Positions 22,617 to 34,045 of a stretch of DNA of 64,000 nt are shown piece after piece. The notes beneath the pieces were generated by a model that ran no database searches, was not told the origin of the DNA, and saw only the letters and a program-made list of their open reading frames with translations. The DNA comes from Penicillus capitatus (Eukaryota > Chlorophyta), in NCBI GenBank assembly GCA_965649825.1, contig OZ287705.1, positions 682,001-746,000 on the forward strand, in the 5' to 3' direction. The position numbers and the translations under genes are program-made. The first letter of the stretch is position 1. Every line of letters starts with the position of its first letter.

Positions 22617-23843
22617 ATGCAGCACGATCACTTGATTTGGGAGACGATTCGGAAGGGCTGCGCTTTTAAGAGGACATTCAGCGATCGACTGTTCTGTCGC
22701 AATGAGTATAATGTGACGGGTCTCTGTAATCGAGCGAGCTGTCCGCTGGCGAACAGTCGATACGCGACCGTGCGTGAAGAGCAAGCGCGATGCTATCTCT
22801 ACGTCAAGACCGTCGAGCGAGCGCATTCGCCAAAGAGGCTGTGGACGAAGATAAAGTGCGCGGGGACGGATATCGAGATGGACTGAAATGTCGGTGCGGT
22901 GGTGGCAGATTGAGTAAGAATTATCAGAAGGCGTTGAAGCAGATCGATGACGCTTTGGAGTATTGGCCGGAGATCACGATTCACAAGAGCAAGCAGAGGC
23001 TGACCAAGATCTTTCAGTATCTGCTGAGAATTCGGAAGCTATCCGAGCTGCCTCGGCCGAAGATTGTGCCCATTCAGCGAAAGTATGATAGATGCGAGGG
23101 ATGGATGTTGGTTCGAGCGCATCTTTGGTGGCAGTGTGGAGAAGGTGGACCGAAAGAGAGAGGCGCGTGCGGAAACGGTGGCGCGGATTGAGAATGCCAT
23201 CGAAGATGAACTGCTCAAGCGATTGCAGACGGGGACGTACGGAGAGATTTACAACTTCCCGATGCACGAATACAACAAAGCAACGATTTCTGGTCACGCT
23301 TTTGCAAAGGCAATTAAATGTGTGAGCCAGACGTTGGAGAGAGAAGTGAAGAAGGCGCGCGAAGTGGATGTCGAAGCCGACGAATTCGAAGAAGCCTACG
23401 AGAGCGAAGAAGAAGCTGAAAAAGTGTGATGCCCGCAGCGACTATGTGGTCACACTTTTCTGTGCGATGCAAGGATATCGAGTATCTCAGCGATGTGGAT
23501 TTTGAACAGAGCGATGAAGACATGGAAGATCTGGAGCAGATCCTTAAGCCTCGTCGAGCACCAAGTCCTTCAAACGGCGGCGGCGGCAGTCCCAAAGGTC
23601 ATACACACGCTTCGCTTGACAAGATACCGAACATATGTGCAGCAGAGAGGCCACCAGATAAGAAGTCTCGCAGAGAGCACCAAAGGTCAGCTCTCCTGGC
23701 AGAGCGCTGCTGTCTTATTAGTGGCGATGCAAACCGTTGTCTGTTTCAGGAAACCGGTAGGAAAGAGAAAGAAGCCAAGAATCGAGCTCGAGATGGAAGA
23801 GGAGTTCTTATCGGCATCGAACGTGCAAACAGGAGAGGGTTGA
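22617..23843 (+). CDS. MAK16: Ribosome biogenesis protein MAK16
   Basis: Starts MQHDHLIWETIRKGCAF, the conserved MAK16 N-terminus, followed by FCRNEYNVTGLCNRASCPLA (iron/zinc-type Cys motif) and CYLYVKTVERAHSPKRLW. After an intron near 22858-22908 comes LSKNYQKALKQIDDALEYWP, then LLKRLQTGTYGEIYNFPMHE. Later exons encode an acidic tail (YLSDVDFEQSDEDMEDLEQ) and a basic C-terminus (KRKKPRIELEMEEEF). MAK16 is a nucleolar 60S assembly factor. It lies 88 bp downstream of LSM1 on the same strand and ends 17 bp from the converging HOP2 gene. Exact donors of the 3' introns are less certain. Confidence 0.9.
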
Positions 23844-23860
23844 GTCTGTTACGGCTAGGA

Positions 23861-24863
23861 CTATTTGCATCGCCGTCTCTTGTTGTTGTCGGGCATCAGT
23901 CTGTTGATCTCATCGATGCTGCATCCGCTCTCTTCGTCCACCTCGATGCCGATCTCTTCGAAGACTTCTTTCTTGTTTCTATTGAGATTCTCAGACAAGG
24001 CGCCCCTAACATCACAGAGCCGCATTCCGTGGAGGAGGGATTAGAGGGGCTGACAGACCAGATTTCGGAGAAGGCAGATTTCCAGTTCTTCCACTGCCGC
24101 AGATGGTCGCGCAGTTTCTGTATGTGGAGATGAATGCAGGCACACAGGCAGACATACGGGAGAGTGTACCTTCTCAGTCGTGGCTCTCTCTTCTGGCTGC
24201 ACAACAACGGACTTCTCTTTCAGCGTGGACAGTTTCTCCGTCGACTCTTCCTTCTGCAGAAATCTTTGATTTGTGCCTTCTCTTGTGCATAAACTGGCAC
24301 GTCGCCGCACCTGAGTCTCCAGACGTTGGATTTCGCTCTCGATCTCTTCCAGAGTACGCATCGATTTCAAAGCCGCATACTCTAATAGATTATATCCTCG
24401 ACACAGAGAGGCAGTCAAAAGCGATGTGCCTTTTTTGAGTTGATGCAATTCTTCCTCCTCTTTCTTGACGAGGGCTTTGCTCTCATTGACTTGCTGCTTC
24501 TTCGCATCCGTCTCCTGTGGACAAATGCCATAGAGATGCGCATCCGTGACGGCGCAGTACGTGCCTCTTTGGTTAGGACGTCTCGATTGGACTGGATCGG
24601 CCAGAAGATGCGCGTCTTGCCAAACTCCTATCGTCGGCAGGCATCCACGTCGCACCGTTTCGTCGACATCACGATAGGCAAGAGCGCACTTTGACGGTGA
24701 TCTTTCCTTTCTCGGCCAGCGTGTCCATCGTCTTCTGGACTTGCGCCTTTTTGATTCCGAACTGCGCCACGAAATCCGCGACGACCTGGACACTGAAAGG
24801 CCGGTTCTGGTTCTGGAACAGTTCCAGAATGTGATGCTCTGCAGTGGCGGCCTTTCCTGACAT
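23861..24863 (-). CDS. HOP2: Homologous-pairing protein 2 (HOP2/TBPIP)
   Basis: The N-terminal winged-helix domain is clear: ILELFQNQNRPFSVQVVADF, then IKKAQVQKTMDTLAEKGKIT. After an intron near 24640-24700 the chain continues EFGKTRIFWPIQ, a Lys/Glu-rich coiled coil (KALVKKEEEELHQLKK, LEEIESEIQRLETQVRRR) and a C-terminal exon with EVFEEIGIEVDEESGCSIDE ending NNKRRRCK. HOP2 works with MND1 to stimulate RAD51/DMC1 strand exchange in meiosis, so the gene points to a sexual cycle. The stop at 23861 lies only 17 bp from the MAK16 stop on the other strand. Confidence 0.87.
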
Positions 24864-24983
24864 CTTTCTTCGAACGATCCAGTTGCTGTCGTGCGCGACA
24901 GAGACCGTGCGTGTCTAAAATGAACGGTGCGCGCACCGGCATTATGTTGTCCAATCGTGCGAAGCGGAGCAGAGCAGTTCAGC

Positions 24984-25957
24984 ATGTCGCGAGACAACAC
25001 CGAGATAACGGCAAACGAAGAAGCCGAAGGACCGCCCATTCGACTCGAGAGCATTTCTCATGAGCCTTCTGGAAACAACGCCGCAGGCACGGCGCCGCTT
25101 ATAGACGACGACGGCGACGCTCTCACACAATTAACCTCTGCCGTATCCAGCACCTACACTTCTGTACGCGCTCTTCTTCGACCACTGAACATATGAGACG
25201 CTCCATTGCTATACAGTTGACGTCTTTTTTCAACCGTGGTGCCACAAATCTGTCGACGGCCACTAAGAAAGTGCGTTGAGTGATGGCATCGCATAGGAAA
25301 GGTGTGATGTGACGGTCTGTTGTCGTGCAGCTCCCGTCTCAGGTTCAGCATCTGGCAGAGGGCGGAACAAAGGTGGTGTCTGAACTGAAAGAAGGCTTTA
25401 CGGATCTCATCACGCAAGGACTGTCGGGATTGGGAGAGGACAAGACGTGGAAGAAACCGAGTTTCGAATACCTTCAGTCGACGTACGGAATCGCCAACTC
25501 CGACGCACTGATCGCGACGTTCGTCTGCGAAACGAGACAGACCTATGGCCCGAAGCACAACACCTATTCTCCGGACATCCAGGTATGCGCCGCCATCTGT
25601 GGAGGCGATGATGGGACAGCGAGTGAGGAATGCGTCGCCTAGGTGTCGTTCCCGATCATGATCAGCGTGACGAAGGAAGCGTTGTGCTTGATGGTGGAAT
25701 CTTCCGGAAATGATCATCCGGGCAAGATCGGACGAGATGAGATCCTCGATCTCACATCCAGTAGACATCTCCTCGATATCTCACACAAAAGTGTGACCTC
25801 TCTAGATGCGGACGCTTCTCTCAGATTGGGCCTGACGGACGATCGGCAACTGGTGCTCTCCGGTTTTGGCGATACGGAATCGAGGGTACGCGCATTCAAG
25901 TGGATGCAACAGCTCTTGCCCAAACGAACGGAAGATGCCGTTTCTTCCGCGTCCTGA
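24984..25957 (+). CDS. Unknown conserved-looking protein, possible PH/GRAM-type domain
   Basis: Three exons (24984-25162, about 25330-25582, about 25643-25957) splice cleanly in frame. The N-terminus is acidic and Ser/Thr-rich; the middle has an amphipathic stretch (TKVVSELKEGFTDLITQGLSG). The C-terminal ~150 residues (IMISVTKEALCLMVESS, RQLVLSGFGDTESRVRAFKW) have beta-strand-like spacing with a last helix, reminiscent of PH/GRAM lipid-binding folds. That fold is a guess. It diverges from HOP2 with about 120 bp between starts and converges on RAD18. No catalytic motif is seen. Confidence 0.65.
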
Positions 25958-26096
25958 CGATGTCGCCGCCGTCGATGATCGATGTATCCCATCGTCGTTG
26001 TATTTATTTAACGAGCGATTCTCTCCGGCATCCTCCGCCCAACAGTTCATCCCTATCGACGGTTCAGCCGCCACCTTGTACTTTGGATACACGACA

Positions 26097-26862
26097 TCAT
26101 TCGTTGGTATTCTTCAGCGGCTGTTGCTGTTTTCGTGCCTTGATTTCCTCAACGAGATCTTTGTGCGTCTTTTTCTTCTTCGTTGTCTTGGGGAAGAAAG
26201 CGTCGAGCTTCTTTACTGGATCGTTCTTCTTGCCGTTCTCTTTCTTCTCAAAATGCCAGGCCAGTTCTTCCATCCCTCTCTTGCCTCCTTCGTCCCTCTC
26301 CACTTGAACCATCATTCTGAATCGCTTGTACCGTGCGACCAGTTCTTGTTTATTGCCGTCTGTCGAGAGCTTCAACACACTGAGTTTTCTCTTCAGCTGT
26401 GCAGCAGTCAATGAATTCATGTGCAGCAACGGAGGCACTTTCAGCTCCGATCCCCCTCCCTCCGTCTCCTCTGCTTCTGTCTCCGTCTCCTTTGCTGCTG
26501 GAGGTGATGGGACATGTACGGTATCCTCCAACAATGTTGGCCGGATCTTCTTGTACAGCGACGTGATGCTGGAGAGTGTCACAACGGCTCGAATATCGCT
26601 CTCACCGTATCGCTGTCGACATTCTGGACAGCCGACGTCGAAATGGTGTGTCTCTGCGTAAAGCAGGTGACCCCTGAGACACGTCGAACAAACTAACAGA
26701 AACGCATCGCTCAAGAACGATGCTGGAAGGCGACGTACAGCAATGGCCGCATCGCAGAGAGACGGGCGCCGTGAAGATCTCTTTACAGATATCGCAACGG
26801 AGAGCGGCATCGAGGCGACGCATTTCCGGTCGATACGCAGGGAAGTCGTCAGCATCCGTCAT
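26097..26862 (-). CDS. RAD18: RAD18-like E3 ubiquitin ligase (RING + SAP)
   Basis: The start at 26862 gives MTDADDFPAYRPEMRRLDAA, then the RING: CDICKEIFTAPVSLRCGHC, a 46-bp intron near 26700-26745, then FCSTCLRGH and GCPECRQ. Splicing at GT...AG restores exact C3-x-H-x2-C-x2-C spacing. A SAP box follows (LTAAQLKRKLSVLKLSTDGN), then a Lys-rich tail. RAD18 with RAD6 monoubiquitinates PCNA for translesion synthesis. The UBZ4 zinc finger that usually sits between RING and SAP is not visible. The gene starts only 25 bp after the stop of the upstream SAYSvFN gene on the same strand. Confidence 0.85.
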
Positions 26863-26887
26863 CTTCGCTCCTTTTTCGAAATAACGA

Positions 26888-27601
26888 TTACATTCGACCG
26901 TGACGTATTTGCTGATCGAGCTGTTCCGCCCGAAGCTGTCCAGGAAGGGACTGGACGTTCTCATTGAATAGACTATACCCACTGAGCTCTCCCGGTCGTC
27001 GCACACCCAGATTCACGACCATGATCAGGAAGATGGTGCCGAGGATGTAGATGGGACCCAGATCGTATCGAGCGGCTATCGGTGAGAGGATCATCCAGCC
27101 GACAAAGAGGAGATAGGTGATGGGACGTATGGAGAAGATCCAATAGAGCAGCACATCTGGCAATCGCAGCTTCTCAGATAAGACACGGTACAGCCACTGC
27201 GTCAGAAATCCGGCGGACGGATCCAGACGGAACGTCATGTCGGCATCGTCAGGGTCCACCTGCTGCCGTCTCTTTGGCATCGACGGAGGCACCGTCACCA
27301 GAAAGGTATCTACTCAGGACCACGAAGGAATGAGGGGCGTGGGGAAGGGATATCCATTATTGGACCTCCGTCTGTGAGATGCAGGGTCTCGAGATCGTCC
27401 GTCAGTGCCTTGCCTTTGAAGACGATGCGTATGGCTTGTGGTATGTCGAAGGCTTCCTGCAGTCGTTGCTTCCATTCGCCCACCTGGTTGAACAGCACCG
27501 TGTGTCGTTGTGGAGGAGGGCGGAGGTCATACAGTTATGTGCTCCGGCAGTTCGAAGTCTTTTGGAGGTCTTCCCAGCAGCAACGCCTTGATGCGAGGCA
27601 T
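26888..27601 (-). CDS. Ubiquitin-like / SAYSvFN-domain membrane protein
   Basis: Starts MPRIKALLLGRPPKDFELPE. A ~50-bp intron leads to VGEWKQRLQEAFDIPQAIRI and VFKGKALTDDLETLHL, a ubiquitin-like beta-grasp. After another intron the protein carries hydrophobic helices (VLLYWIFSIRPITYLLFVGW, YILGTIFLIMVVNLGV) and the signature PGELSGYSLFNENVQSLPG, the SAYSvFN motif, near the C-terminus. Relatives with this layout exist in plants and animals (SAYSD1 family, linked to ER/ribosome ubiquitin-like signalling). Likely an ER or other endomembrane protein. It diverges from SRR1 with about 35 bp between starts. Confidence 0.85.
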
Positions 27602-27635
27602 GGTCGATGAAAACGACGGTGATGTTTCGAATCGA

Positions 27636-28627
27636 ATGACGACGGAATGGCGTACCGTTCGTGGCGCTGCATCACGACGCCGACGTTTTCGTCATGCCAG
27701 AGCATCGAACAGTGACGTATCCCCACAGAGACGTCCAACGCACGCAGAGGAGGTGTGGGACCCCGAAGAGATCGAACACTCACTGAGGGGACTCAGGTAC
27801 AGACGCGCCGCCGATGACACATGTGACAGAGGGGGTCGCTGTCAGGAAGAGTGTGCGAGAATCGACCATGCTTCGTCAGAATCTCGAGATGCTGAGAAGC
27901 GTATGGACGCAGGAGATGGATCTGCATGGTATTGAGGGACTCGTGGTCTATGGCCTGGGTTCGCTGCAACGTCGCCAGAGTCGTTATCAGGTGCGGTCGT
28001 GGTATGGCGAGCGTGATGACTGACTGAGCCCCACGGGCTCTCCTGTCAGTTCGCCCTTCTGCTGGAGATTCTCTCGGCGTTTCCCGCCGTCTCTGTCAGA
28101 CAGGCATGCGACCCGGTCTTCACGGCAACGGATGTGACTGTTCTGCAATCGTATGGGATGGAAGTGCTGTCCGAGAATGACGGCGGCCGGCGGCCGCTGT
28201 GTCATCCCTCGCTTGTCTTTATGCCACATCTGGAGGTGACGTCTGTCAGCAGAATGCGTGCGATGACGGATGGCGTTCCTTTGCAGAGACCCTGTCTCGA
28301 CAACTTCTTTGAATCGCATGTGGAGAACAGATTTCTGCGCCAGTCGTTGATTCTGTGCAACAGTCTGTCGAAGATCGTCGAACGCGAAGAGACGTCACCT
28401 CACCCGAAAGGACAGGCGTTGTCGCGTCTGTTAACAGACGGCGCTCTCGGTACGTTCCTTCCTCGACAGCAGCAACGTCGACCCCTGAGCGTTGTCTGTC
28501 CACAGGGAAGGTGCGCGAGATGGCTCTCATTGAGGGAGACTTGGAAAAGACGGCGGCGTTTAACGATCTCAGCTTTCATTGCGTCTTTTCCGATTCCTCT
28601 GACTCACGGACGGACGCTTGTATTTAA
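27636..28627 (+). CDS. SRR1: SRR1-family protein
   Basis: The basic N-terminus (MTTEWRTVRGAASRRRRFRH) is followed after an intron by LRQNLEMLRSVWTQEM, then GLVVYGLGSLQ and, in the next exon, the Gln-Ala-like helix, ACDPVFTATDVTVLQSYGM and LVFMPHLE. A last intron near 28450-28504 leads to AAFNDLSFHCVF, the C-terminal SRR1 signature. SRR1 (SENSITIVITY TO RED LIGHT REDUCED 1) proteins act in circadian and light-related regulation in plants and in haem metabolism in yeast and animals; the biochemical activity is not settled. The start at 27636 is preferred; an in-frame ATG at 27600 would overlap the divergent start of the SAYSvFN gene. Confidence 0.82.
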
Positions 28628-28680
28628 AACGTCGCTTTTGTGATAGCTGTCTGCTTACTGTCATGATGATGAAGAGCTGA

Positions 28681-28800
28681 AGGATGATGGTCCAAGAAAT
28701 GCCTCATTATCGTGAGAGGCACTGATGGCACGTCACATCAAAACCTACCACACGTCACATTAAACCCAACACTATAAAGGGAGGATTTTTGTCACATTGA
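28681..28800. repeat. Two imperfect copies of a CACGTCACAT(C/T)AAA(A/C)CC unit
   Basis: The words cacgtcacatcaaaacc (about 28730-28746) and cacgtcacattaaaccc (about 28752-28768) are near-identical and adjacent, at the 3' border of the integrase remnant. They may be an end repeat of the element or copies of the recurrent noncoding octamer. Confidence 0.45.
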
Positions 28801-28836
28801 ACATCTTTGTTAGAAACGTTGTTGCGTCTTCTACCG

Positions 28837-30042
28837 TCACGTACTTACCCATATCAAAATGCGCTTGACTCCAACAGAAAAAAGGCGTAAATGATCGCGA
28901 TGCGCGAGAAAGGGTTTCTTGGAGGAAGAAGAAACGAGACGGTAAAGTTGGGGAGAAAATTTATCGTAGACGGTATACGGTCCTTGCCATTGCGGAGCAA
29001 GTTTGTTGCCGTGTGTTTGCGCGCGTTGATTGTCAAAGAGCAGCACCTGGGATCCGACTGGGTTGAGCAACGGTGAGTTTGGGACAGTTGGTGTTGTTGC
29101 TGGTGCTGCATCTGGTGATCGATTGCGGCCCAACGAGTTGCAAGAAGGTCGTGGTGTCGTAACGGATGAGGTTTGTCAGAGCAAGGTGGCTCGGGAATGG
29201 AGTGCGTGCGGGTTGATAACCGAAGGCGGTCTGCGCGGCGCTGAGTTTGGTCACCGAGTTCGGATGCGCGTTAAGCATCGCCTGAATCTGGGAAAGAGCT
29301 GATGTCCATTTGCCTTGAGTTTGAGAAGGCGTTGTATACGGCGGATGACCTCTTGATTGAGACACTCGACGGTCCCATTGCATTGTGGTCGGTATGCCGG
29401 GATAGTGCGGCCTTGGATTCCTCTGGGCGACATCCAGTTGGATAACCGATTGCCTACGAACGCTGAAGCGTTGTTGTCTGCAGACACTCGGGGTTGCCGA
29501 AGAGGGCTGTCCATCGCTCGAGCAGTTTAATGATGGATGCCGCGTTGGCTTGCGAGGATGCCGAGAGGAGACAAAATCGGGTGCAGAGGTCCACTGCGGC
29601 GATGATATATTTTGAGGAGCCGTCAGGCTTCATTGAGCCGATGACGTCCAGGCCTACCCACTGGTTCATGTGTTGCCACGTATTGAATGACTGCGCGACG
29701 GGTGAATCGTGGCGGGCAAAGTGTTGGCACTGGGGACAGCTACGTACCCACTGTTCCATATGAGGGAGCGTCAAGAAAATAGACCATTTCCTGTAACTTC
29801 CGAGTGGTAGTCTGGATGCCGCAGTGTCCTCCATCTTCGTGCGCTCTGGCCAGCCACTGAGGAAAAGCCTGCCTGTCTAGACAGCAAGGCGTCCATAGAA
29901 GTCCGTCGGCGGAGTATTCCAGGCGTTCATGGCATAGCCGAAAAAAGGTTGCGCGGTGCTTGAGACGCGCCCGCTGCTGAGGGTTGGCGTCATCGGGACA
30001 TCGGCCTGTCTTCAGATAGTTTTCCATCTGCAAGTACCACAC
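28837..30042 (-). pseudogene. Ty3/gypsy-type retrotransposon integrase remnant
   Basis: Several overlapping reading frames on the minus strand together resemble a retrotransposon integrase. They show an HHCC zinc finger (AHEDGGHCG, then CPQCQHFARH), a catalytic-core start (WVGLDVIGSMKPDGSSKYI) and the region of the later acidic residues (NGTVECLNQE). A C-terminal part has VLLFDNQRAQTHGNKLAPQW and GPYTVYDKF. The frame changes several times and no protease, reverse transcriptase or clear LTRs were seen, so this is a decayed 3' fragment. The motif order fits LTR retroelements of algae and plants. Confidence 0.85.
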
Positions 30043-30623
30043 TACCCTTGGGGTCGATCGCTATCCATGACGACAGGACGCAACCTGTACCGAATTCTCG
30101 GTCTGACGGCATCCGCATTTTTCGTACAACTGCGGGAACGAAGTGGCCGACGGTTATGGATCTAGCGCAATGACATTGTCTCTCGTGCCGTATCGAACGA
30201 CAAGGACTCCAGGATCCTGCTCAAGATCTCAATCCATAATACAAAGGATACTGCCGTTGCAATAAACATATCCAAAGCGTCGTTATTATTCTGAGCCTGC
30301 TTCATGAGTGGCTCCTTGCGCCACTCTTACTTTGTGCAAAATTGATAATTATGTGTGTTGACCCCTCCCTCCTAACATGTTTCATAAGATGTGCGGCTCG
30401 CCATCGCATCGCATCCATCCCTCCCTCCAGGGTGTCGTTCGTTTTTCTTTCTCGCGCTCTAACCAGCAAGTGCTGGAGCAATTGTCTTTTCTCTCTCTTT
30501 TTCTGCATCCGGTTCTTTGTGGTACTCGGCCATAATCGTTTTGAACGAAGGAATCAATGTTTCCCTTGCATACTTGTACATGCTCTCCAATCTGTGCACA
30601 CCATCCCATCGTCGCCTGTCTAG
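30043..30623. other. Gap between retroelement remnant and GH1 gene
   Basis: No gene recognised. The stretch may include further decayed element sequence, but no domain could be read. Confidence 0.4.
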
Positions 30624-32950
30624 TCAAAACAGAGCGTACGTTTCTGGCCATGTGTTGTAAACGACTTGCAATGCTTTGGCGTTCTCTCTCAGCCTTCGAT
30701 CGACACCTAAACACCACCGACCGCTAAAGAGCAGTCTACGACTGAAGAGATGGTCGATTTGTAACACAGCGTTTTTCGGATGCCGTGGGCGCCGCCATAG
30801 GCGGCGACAGGGATACGGATGATTACCTTTATCAGGGCTGAATTCGTACAGGCCAAATCGTGGCTGGTATCCCATATTCCATTCAAAATTGTCAATGAGT
30901 GTCCAATAGAAGACACCTCGGACATCGAATCCGTGTTTAATAGCTCGGACAATCTGCTCACCAGCACAGCACGTCTTCTGTAAGGAGACGCTCGACGCAC
31001 GCACGCACGCACGCACCTCGTTCATGTATCCTTTGATCATAATATGTCTCCGGTCATCTTTATCATCAGCGATGCCCGTCTCGCTGATGTAAATCGGCAA
31101 CCCCAAGGAACTGGAGGCCTTGATCACTCGATAGAGCCCTAACAGGACTCCGCCATCGAACAGCCGCTCGGATCAAGGGTACCCCCTATCACCTCTGGGA
31201 TGTATCGGATAGTCCATGTCTGTCATGATTTCTTTCCCAGCTTGCGGTTGCAACGTCCATCCCAATTGCACACTGTACAGAAGGCGCTGGTCGATGGGTG
31301 GTTGTTAAGAGGGGTGGGTGTCACCGTGAGTAATAGTTGATCCCCCACCAGTCACACGGTGGACGACCGTCGGGGTAGGTGTACTCGAGCGTCGTGCCAA
31401 GCAATGGCACTTTCCTACAGAGCACGCGTCAGTCGTGGTGTCCCTGTCGATGGTGTACGGTATGCCATTTAAACTGTCCAGACTTAAAGAACTTGAGAAC
31501 GAGGTCCCTTCCCCACCAATAGGTCATCCACTCGGCAGCAAATCTGCACGTAAGGGTTGAGCGATGGACTGTGGTAGACGTCACATCAGATGGACTTAGA
31601 GATGGAGTTCAGGATGGTCTGGCCCATCGGCACAAACCAGATACAGTGGTGAACAATGCCGATCTGACAATTCTTTCCACAGTCCAAGGCCTTCAACTCT
31701 TTGTAGACCTGCCGACAGACCACGCCGTTAGCGATGCTGCCAGAACCCTCTGTCAACAAACTTGGCAATGTGCCTTCAGTAAGTTCAACAGGATGACACC
31801 TGCATAGCGGAACCTAAAACGACAGGATCTAAGGCGTTGCTTGACAGGAAGGAGATCTGTTCGACTGAAGATAGCTCCCCGGAGCATGCAGTCCAGCCAT
31901 GTATGAACAGAATGTGTAAACGGTCGGTTCATTGAACGTCGCCCAATAAATTGCACGATGCGAAAAAAGTCGAAACGCTTTGATACAGAAGCCAACGAAC
32001 AACTCGATGTTTTCTTCCTTCTCGAATCCGCCTGCGCGACATTGGCCTCCCCCTCGTGGCAGGATGAGGGCGGTACCTAAGTCTTGAAACCATCCGGGAT
32101 GGACGAAATGATGAAACGTCACAGACGGTACAATTCCATTCTCTTCCAGACAGTCAAAAATTTCGTTGTACCTGGGAGCAAGGAGGCAGACATCACACTT
32201 AGGTCACACTTTCACAATGTGTGACCATCACCTAAGAATGGCATCCGTATCGTAGACGCCGCGTTGGGGTTCGATTCGAGCCCATTCCAACGAGAAACGA
32301 AAGGCATTGCAGTTCATCCTTTTCAGCAAGGCAATGTCTTCCTTGTATCTGAAGGAGGAGAGATGGGTGTGGGTGGAGCGAGAGGGTGCCGTTGCCTGTT
32401 CCAGGTGTCTGGAAATGTGTTCGTCGTGCCATCGGCGATGGTGCTTTTGAGTCCACAGTATCGACGCTCTTTTGCAAATCGTGTCCAATTCGAATCGGCG
32501 TCTCCCGAGTTCTGCCACATGGAAATGGCCACCCCTGCGAGGTCTCTGTCCGTGCGGTGTGGCGACGGTGGGGATGGTAGGTACCCTTGAGGAAACGTTT
32601 CTCCTCTGTTGCTCGGAGTTTTTTGAGGACGGCCCTTTCTGAAACGACCGTGCCAATGGAATCGTCTGACGGAAAAAAATTGTCGCCTTCGGCCTCCATC
32701 GCGATGCGCTGCTTCGCAAAATGCCTCGCAAATTCGCAGAGATATGACGCGCTTCAAGACATTTACCTCAAACCGTGCGTTCGTACAGAGACAAGACATA
32801 CATTCACGTCCCATCCATACAAGTGACCAAAAAGGAAGGATGGCGATGATCTTCGCGTCTCACTCATTGATAAGTGTGACCTTTCAAATGATAGGCCTCG
32901 TAGGACGATCCCCTCGTCTTTTCGACAGGTATCGTGGCCATAACCGGCAT
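30624..32950 (-). CDS. Glycoside hydrolase family 1 (beta-glucosidase-like)
   Basis: Many-exon gene. Spliced segments show FLKGVAISMWQNSGDADSNW, then DIALLKRMNCNAFRFSLEWA with RIEPQRGVYD, HHFVHPGWFQDLG, and the acid/base motif YWATFNEPTVYTF. Later come VPLLGTTLEYTYPDGRPP with CDWWGINYYSR, and the nucleophile region LPIYISETGIAD. The C-terminus is FYWTLIDNFEWNMGYQPRFG...RRLRENAKALQVVYNTWP. Both catalytic Glu (TFNEP and SETG) are present. GH1 enzymes hydrolyse or transfer beta-glucosides and galactosides; substrate is not evident, and a galactolipid-remodelling SFR2-like role is only one option. The start at 32950 is the first ATG of the 5' exon that splices in frame to the rest; it is the least certain part. 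Introns carry a (GCAC)n run near 30995-31017. Confidence 0.82.
30992..31018. repeat. (GCAC)n simple repeat
   Basis: A short run of GCAC/ACGC units inside an intron of the GH1 gene. Confidence 0.8.
32202..32226. repeat. 8-bp inverted repeat in GH1 intron
   Basis: GGTCACAC at 32202-32209 and GTGTGACC at 32219-32226 form a perfect stem with a 9-base loop. It is embedded in a cluster of TCACA/TGTGA words in an intron. Confidence 0.7.
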
Positions 32951-33088
32951 GAATTGCGCAAAAACCGATGCCGCTAGTCCGCTGAGCTGAATACCGAGAA
33001 AGCCGTGCTGCTTTTCTCGATGCGTTTCTTCTCTGTCCCTACACCGCCGCCACACAGATGTACTGAGTCGACGGGAGAGATGCCGTTC

Positions 33089-34045
33089 TCACTCTAAGGC
33101 TTGGCAGAAGGCTTTCATCACTCGGTATTCACCGTAGGTTGTCTTTCCGTGCGAGTCCGAAGGAACCACGCGATAGACAGAAAGAGATAAAGCGGAGGAG
33201 TCGGCATCGGTGCTTTCGATCACAAAATGCAGCTCTCCGGCTGATCGAATGCGATTGTGGTCGGTCGTGATGAATGCCAGACGGACGCCCTCTGCAATGT
33301 CGTCGCACTGAATCGCCACGATGCGACGGAAAGGAGAAAGGACAGAAGGGATGGACCTGCAGTGGCCATGGCAGAGGCAGATCGGCAGCAAAGATGAAGG
33401 TTTTGGCCCATTCCCTCAACCAAACGACGGTCTCTCGCATCTTTTCATCCCGCACTGCATCCATACCCACACGCGTGACGGACCTATGGTCCAGGAAGAC
33501 GCAGAGGAGACCTGCGGCGTTCGAATGCCCTTCAAAAATTGTCCGCTGCATGACGATCTCGGCGTCTGTTAAAGGACCGATGATGCCTGGCTGGTCTTTA
33601 AAGCTTCGTTTCCACGATCTTTCCGTCAACGGCACGGAAGCCAGTCTGCGATCGTAGCTCTGACGCAGGTGGGGATCGATCAGTGTGTGATAGGCACGAT
33701 TGAGCGTAGAACTGGTTTCCTGCCATCATCCATGGTCAGGCATCTCGCCGGTGGTCAGCATAAAGGTCCGAACCTCTTGGCCGCTGACATCTGGATGATG
33801 CTGTTTCTGCAAACGGCGAAAACTGTGTTTGATCTCCGCGACTGCAGCACAAAGAAAGCGTCAGAGCGTCGCGTAGGCGTCTGTTCTGACGGACCCGTGG
33901 CGTCCGCGTCGATCTGCAGCACATCGTAGTAGTCGACAAAATCTCCGCTGCTTTTCTCTTTCGTTGCGCAGCGCTGCTGCGTTGGACGCGAAAGGTACAC
34001 GCGTCGGACAAATCGCGGTCGGCCGGTCAGTGGTGTTACATTCAT
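33089..34045 (-). CDS. J-domain (DnaJ-like) protein
   Basis: The J-domain is split over three exons: FVDYYDVLQIDADAT | VAEIKHSFRRLQKQHHPDVS | ETSSTLNRAYHTLIDPHLRQ followed by SYDRRLA. The invariant HPD is present, so it should stimulate an HSP70. The ~170 residues after the J-domain (DQPGIIGPLTDAEIVMQRTI, AVRDEKMRETVVWLREWAKT, CDDIAEGVRLAFITTDHNRI) are not recognised. No Gly/Phe or zinc-finger region is seen, making it a class C J-protein. The N-terminus is basic and Ser/Arg/Thr-rich, possibly an organelle presequence. The start at 34045 is the first ATG in frame. Confidence 0.8.

Noticed and set aside
24380-24430. GC-AG intron in HOP2
   Set aside because: The segment is 48 bp and fully open in frame, so it can equally be coding; no need to invoke an intron.
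33053-33055. GH1 start immediately after the J-domain stop (33-base gap)
   Set aside because: The codon there is GTG; the first ATG of that frame is at 32950, so it was not counted as a short intercistronic gap.
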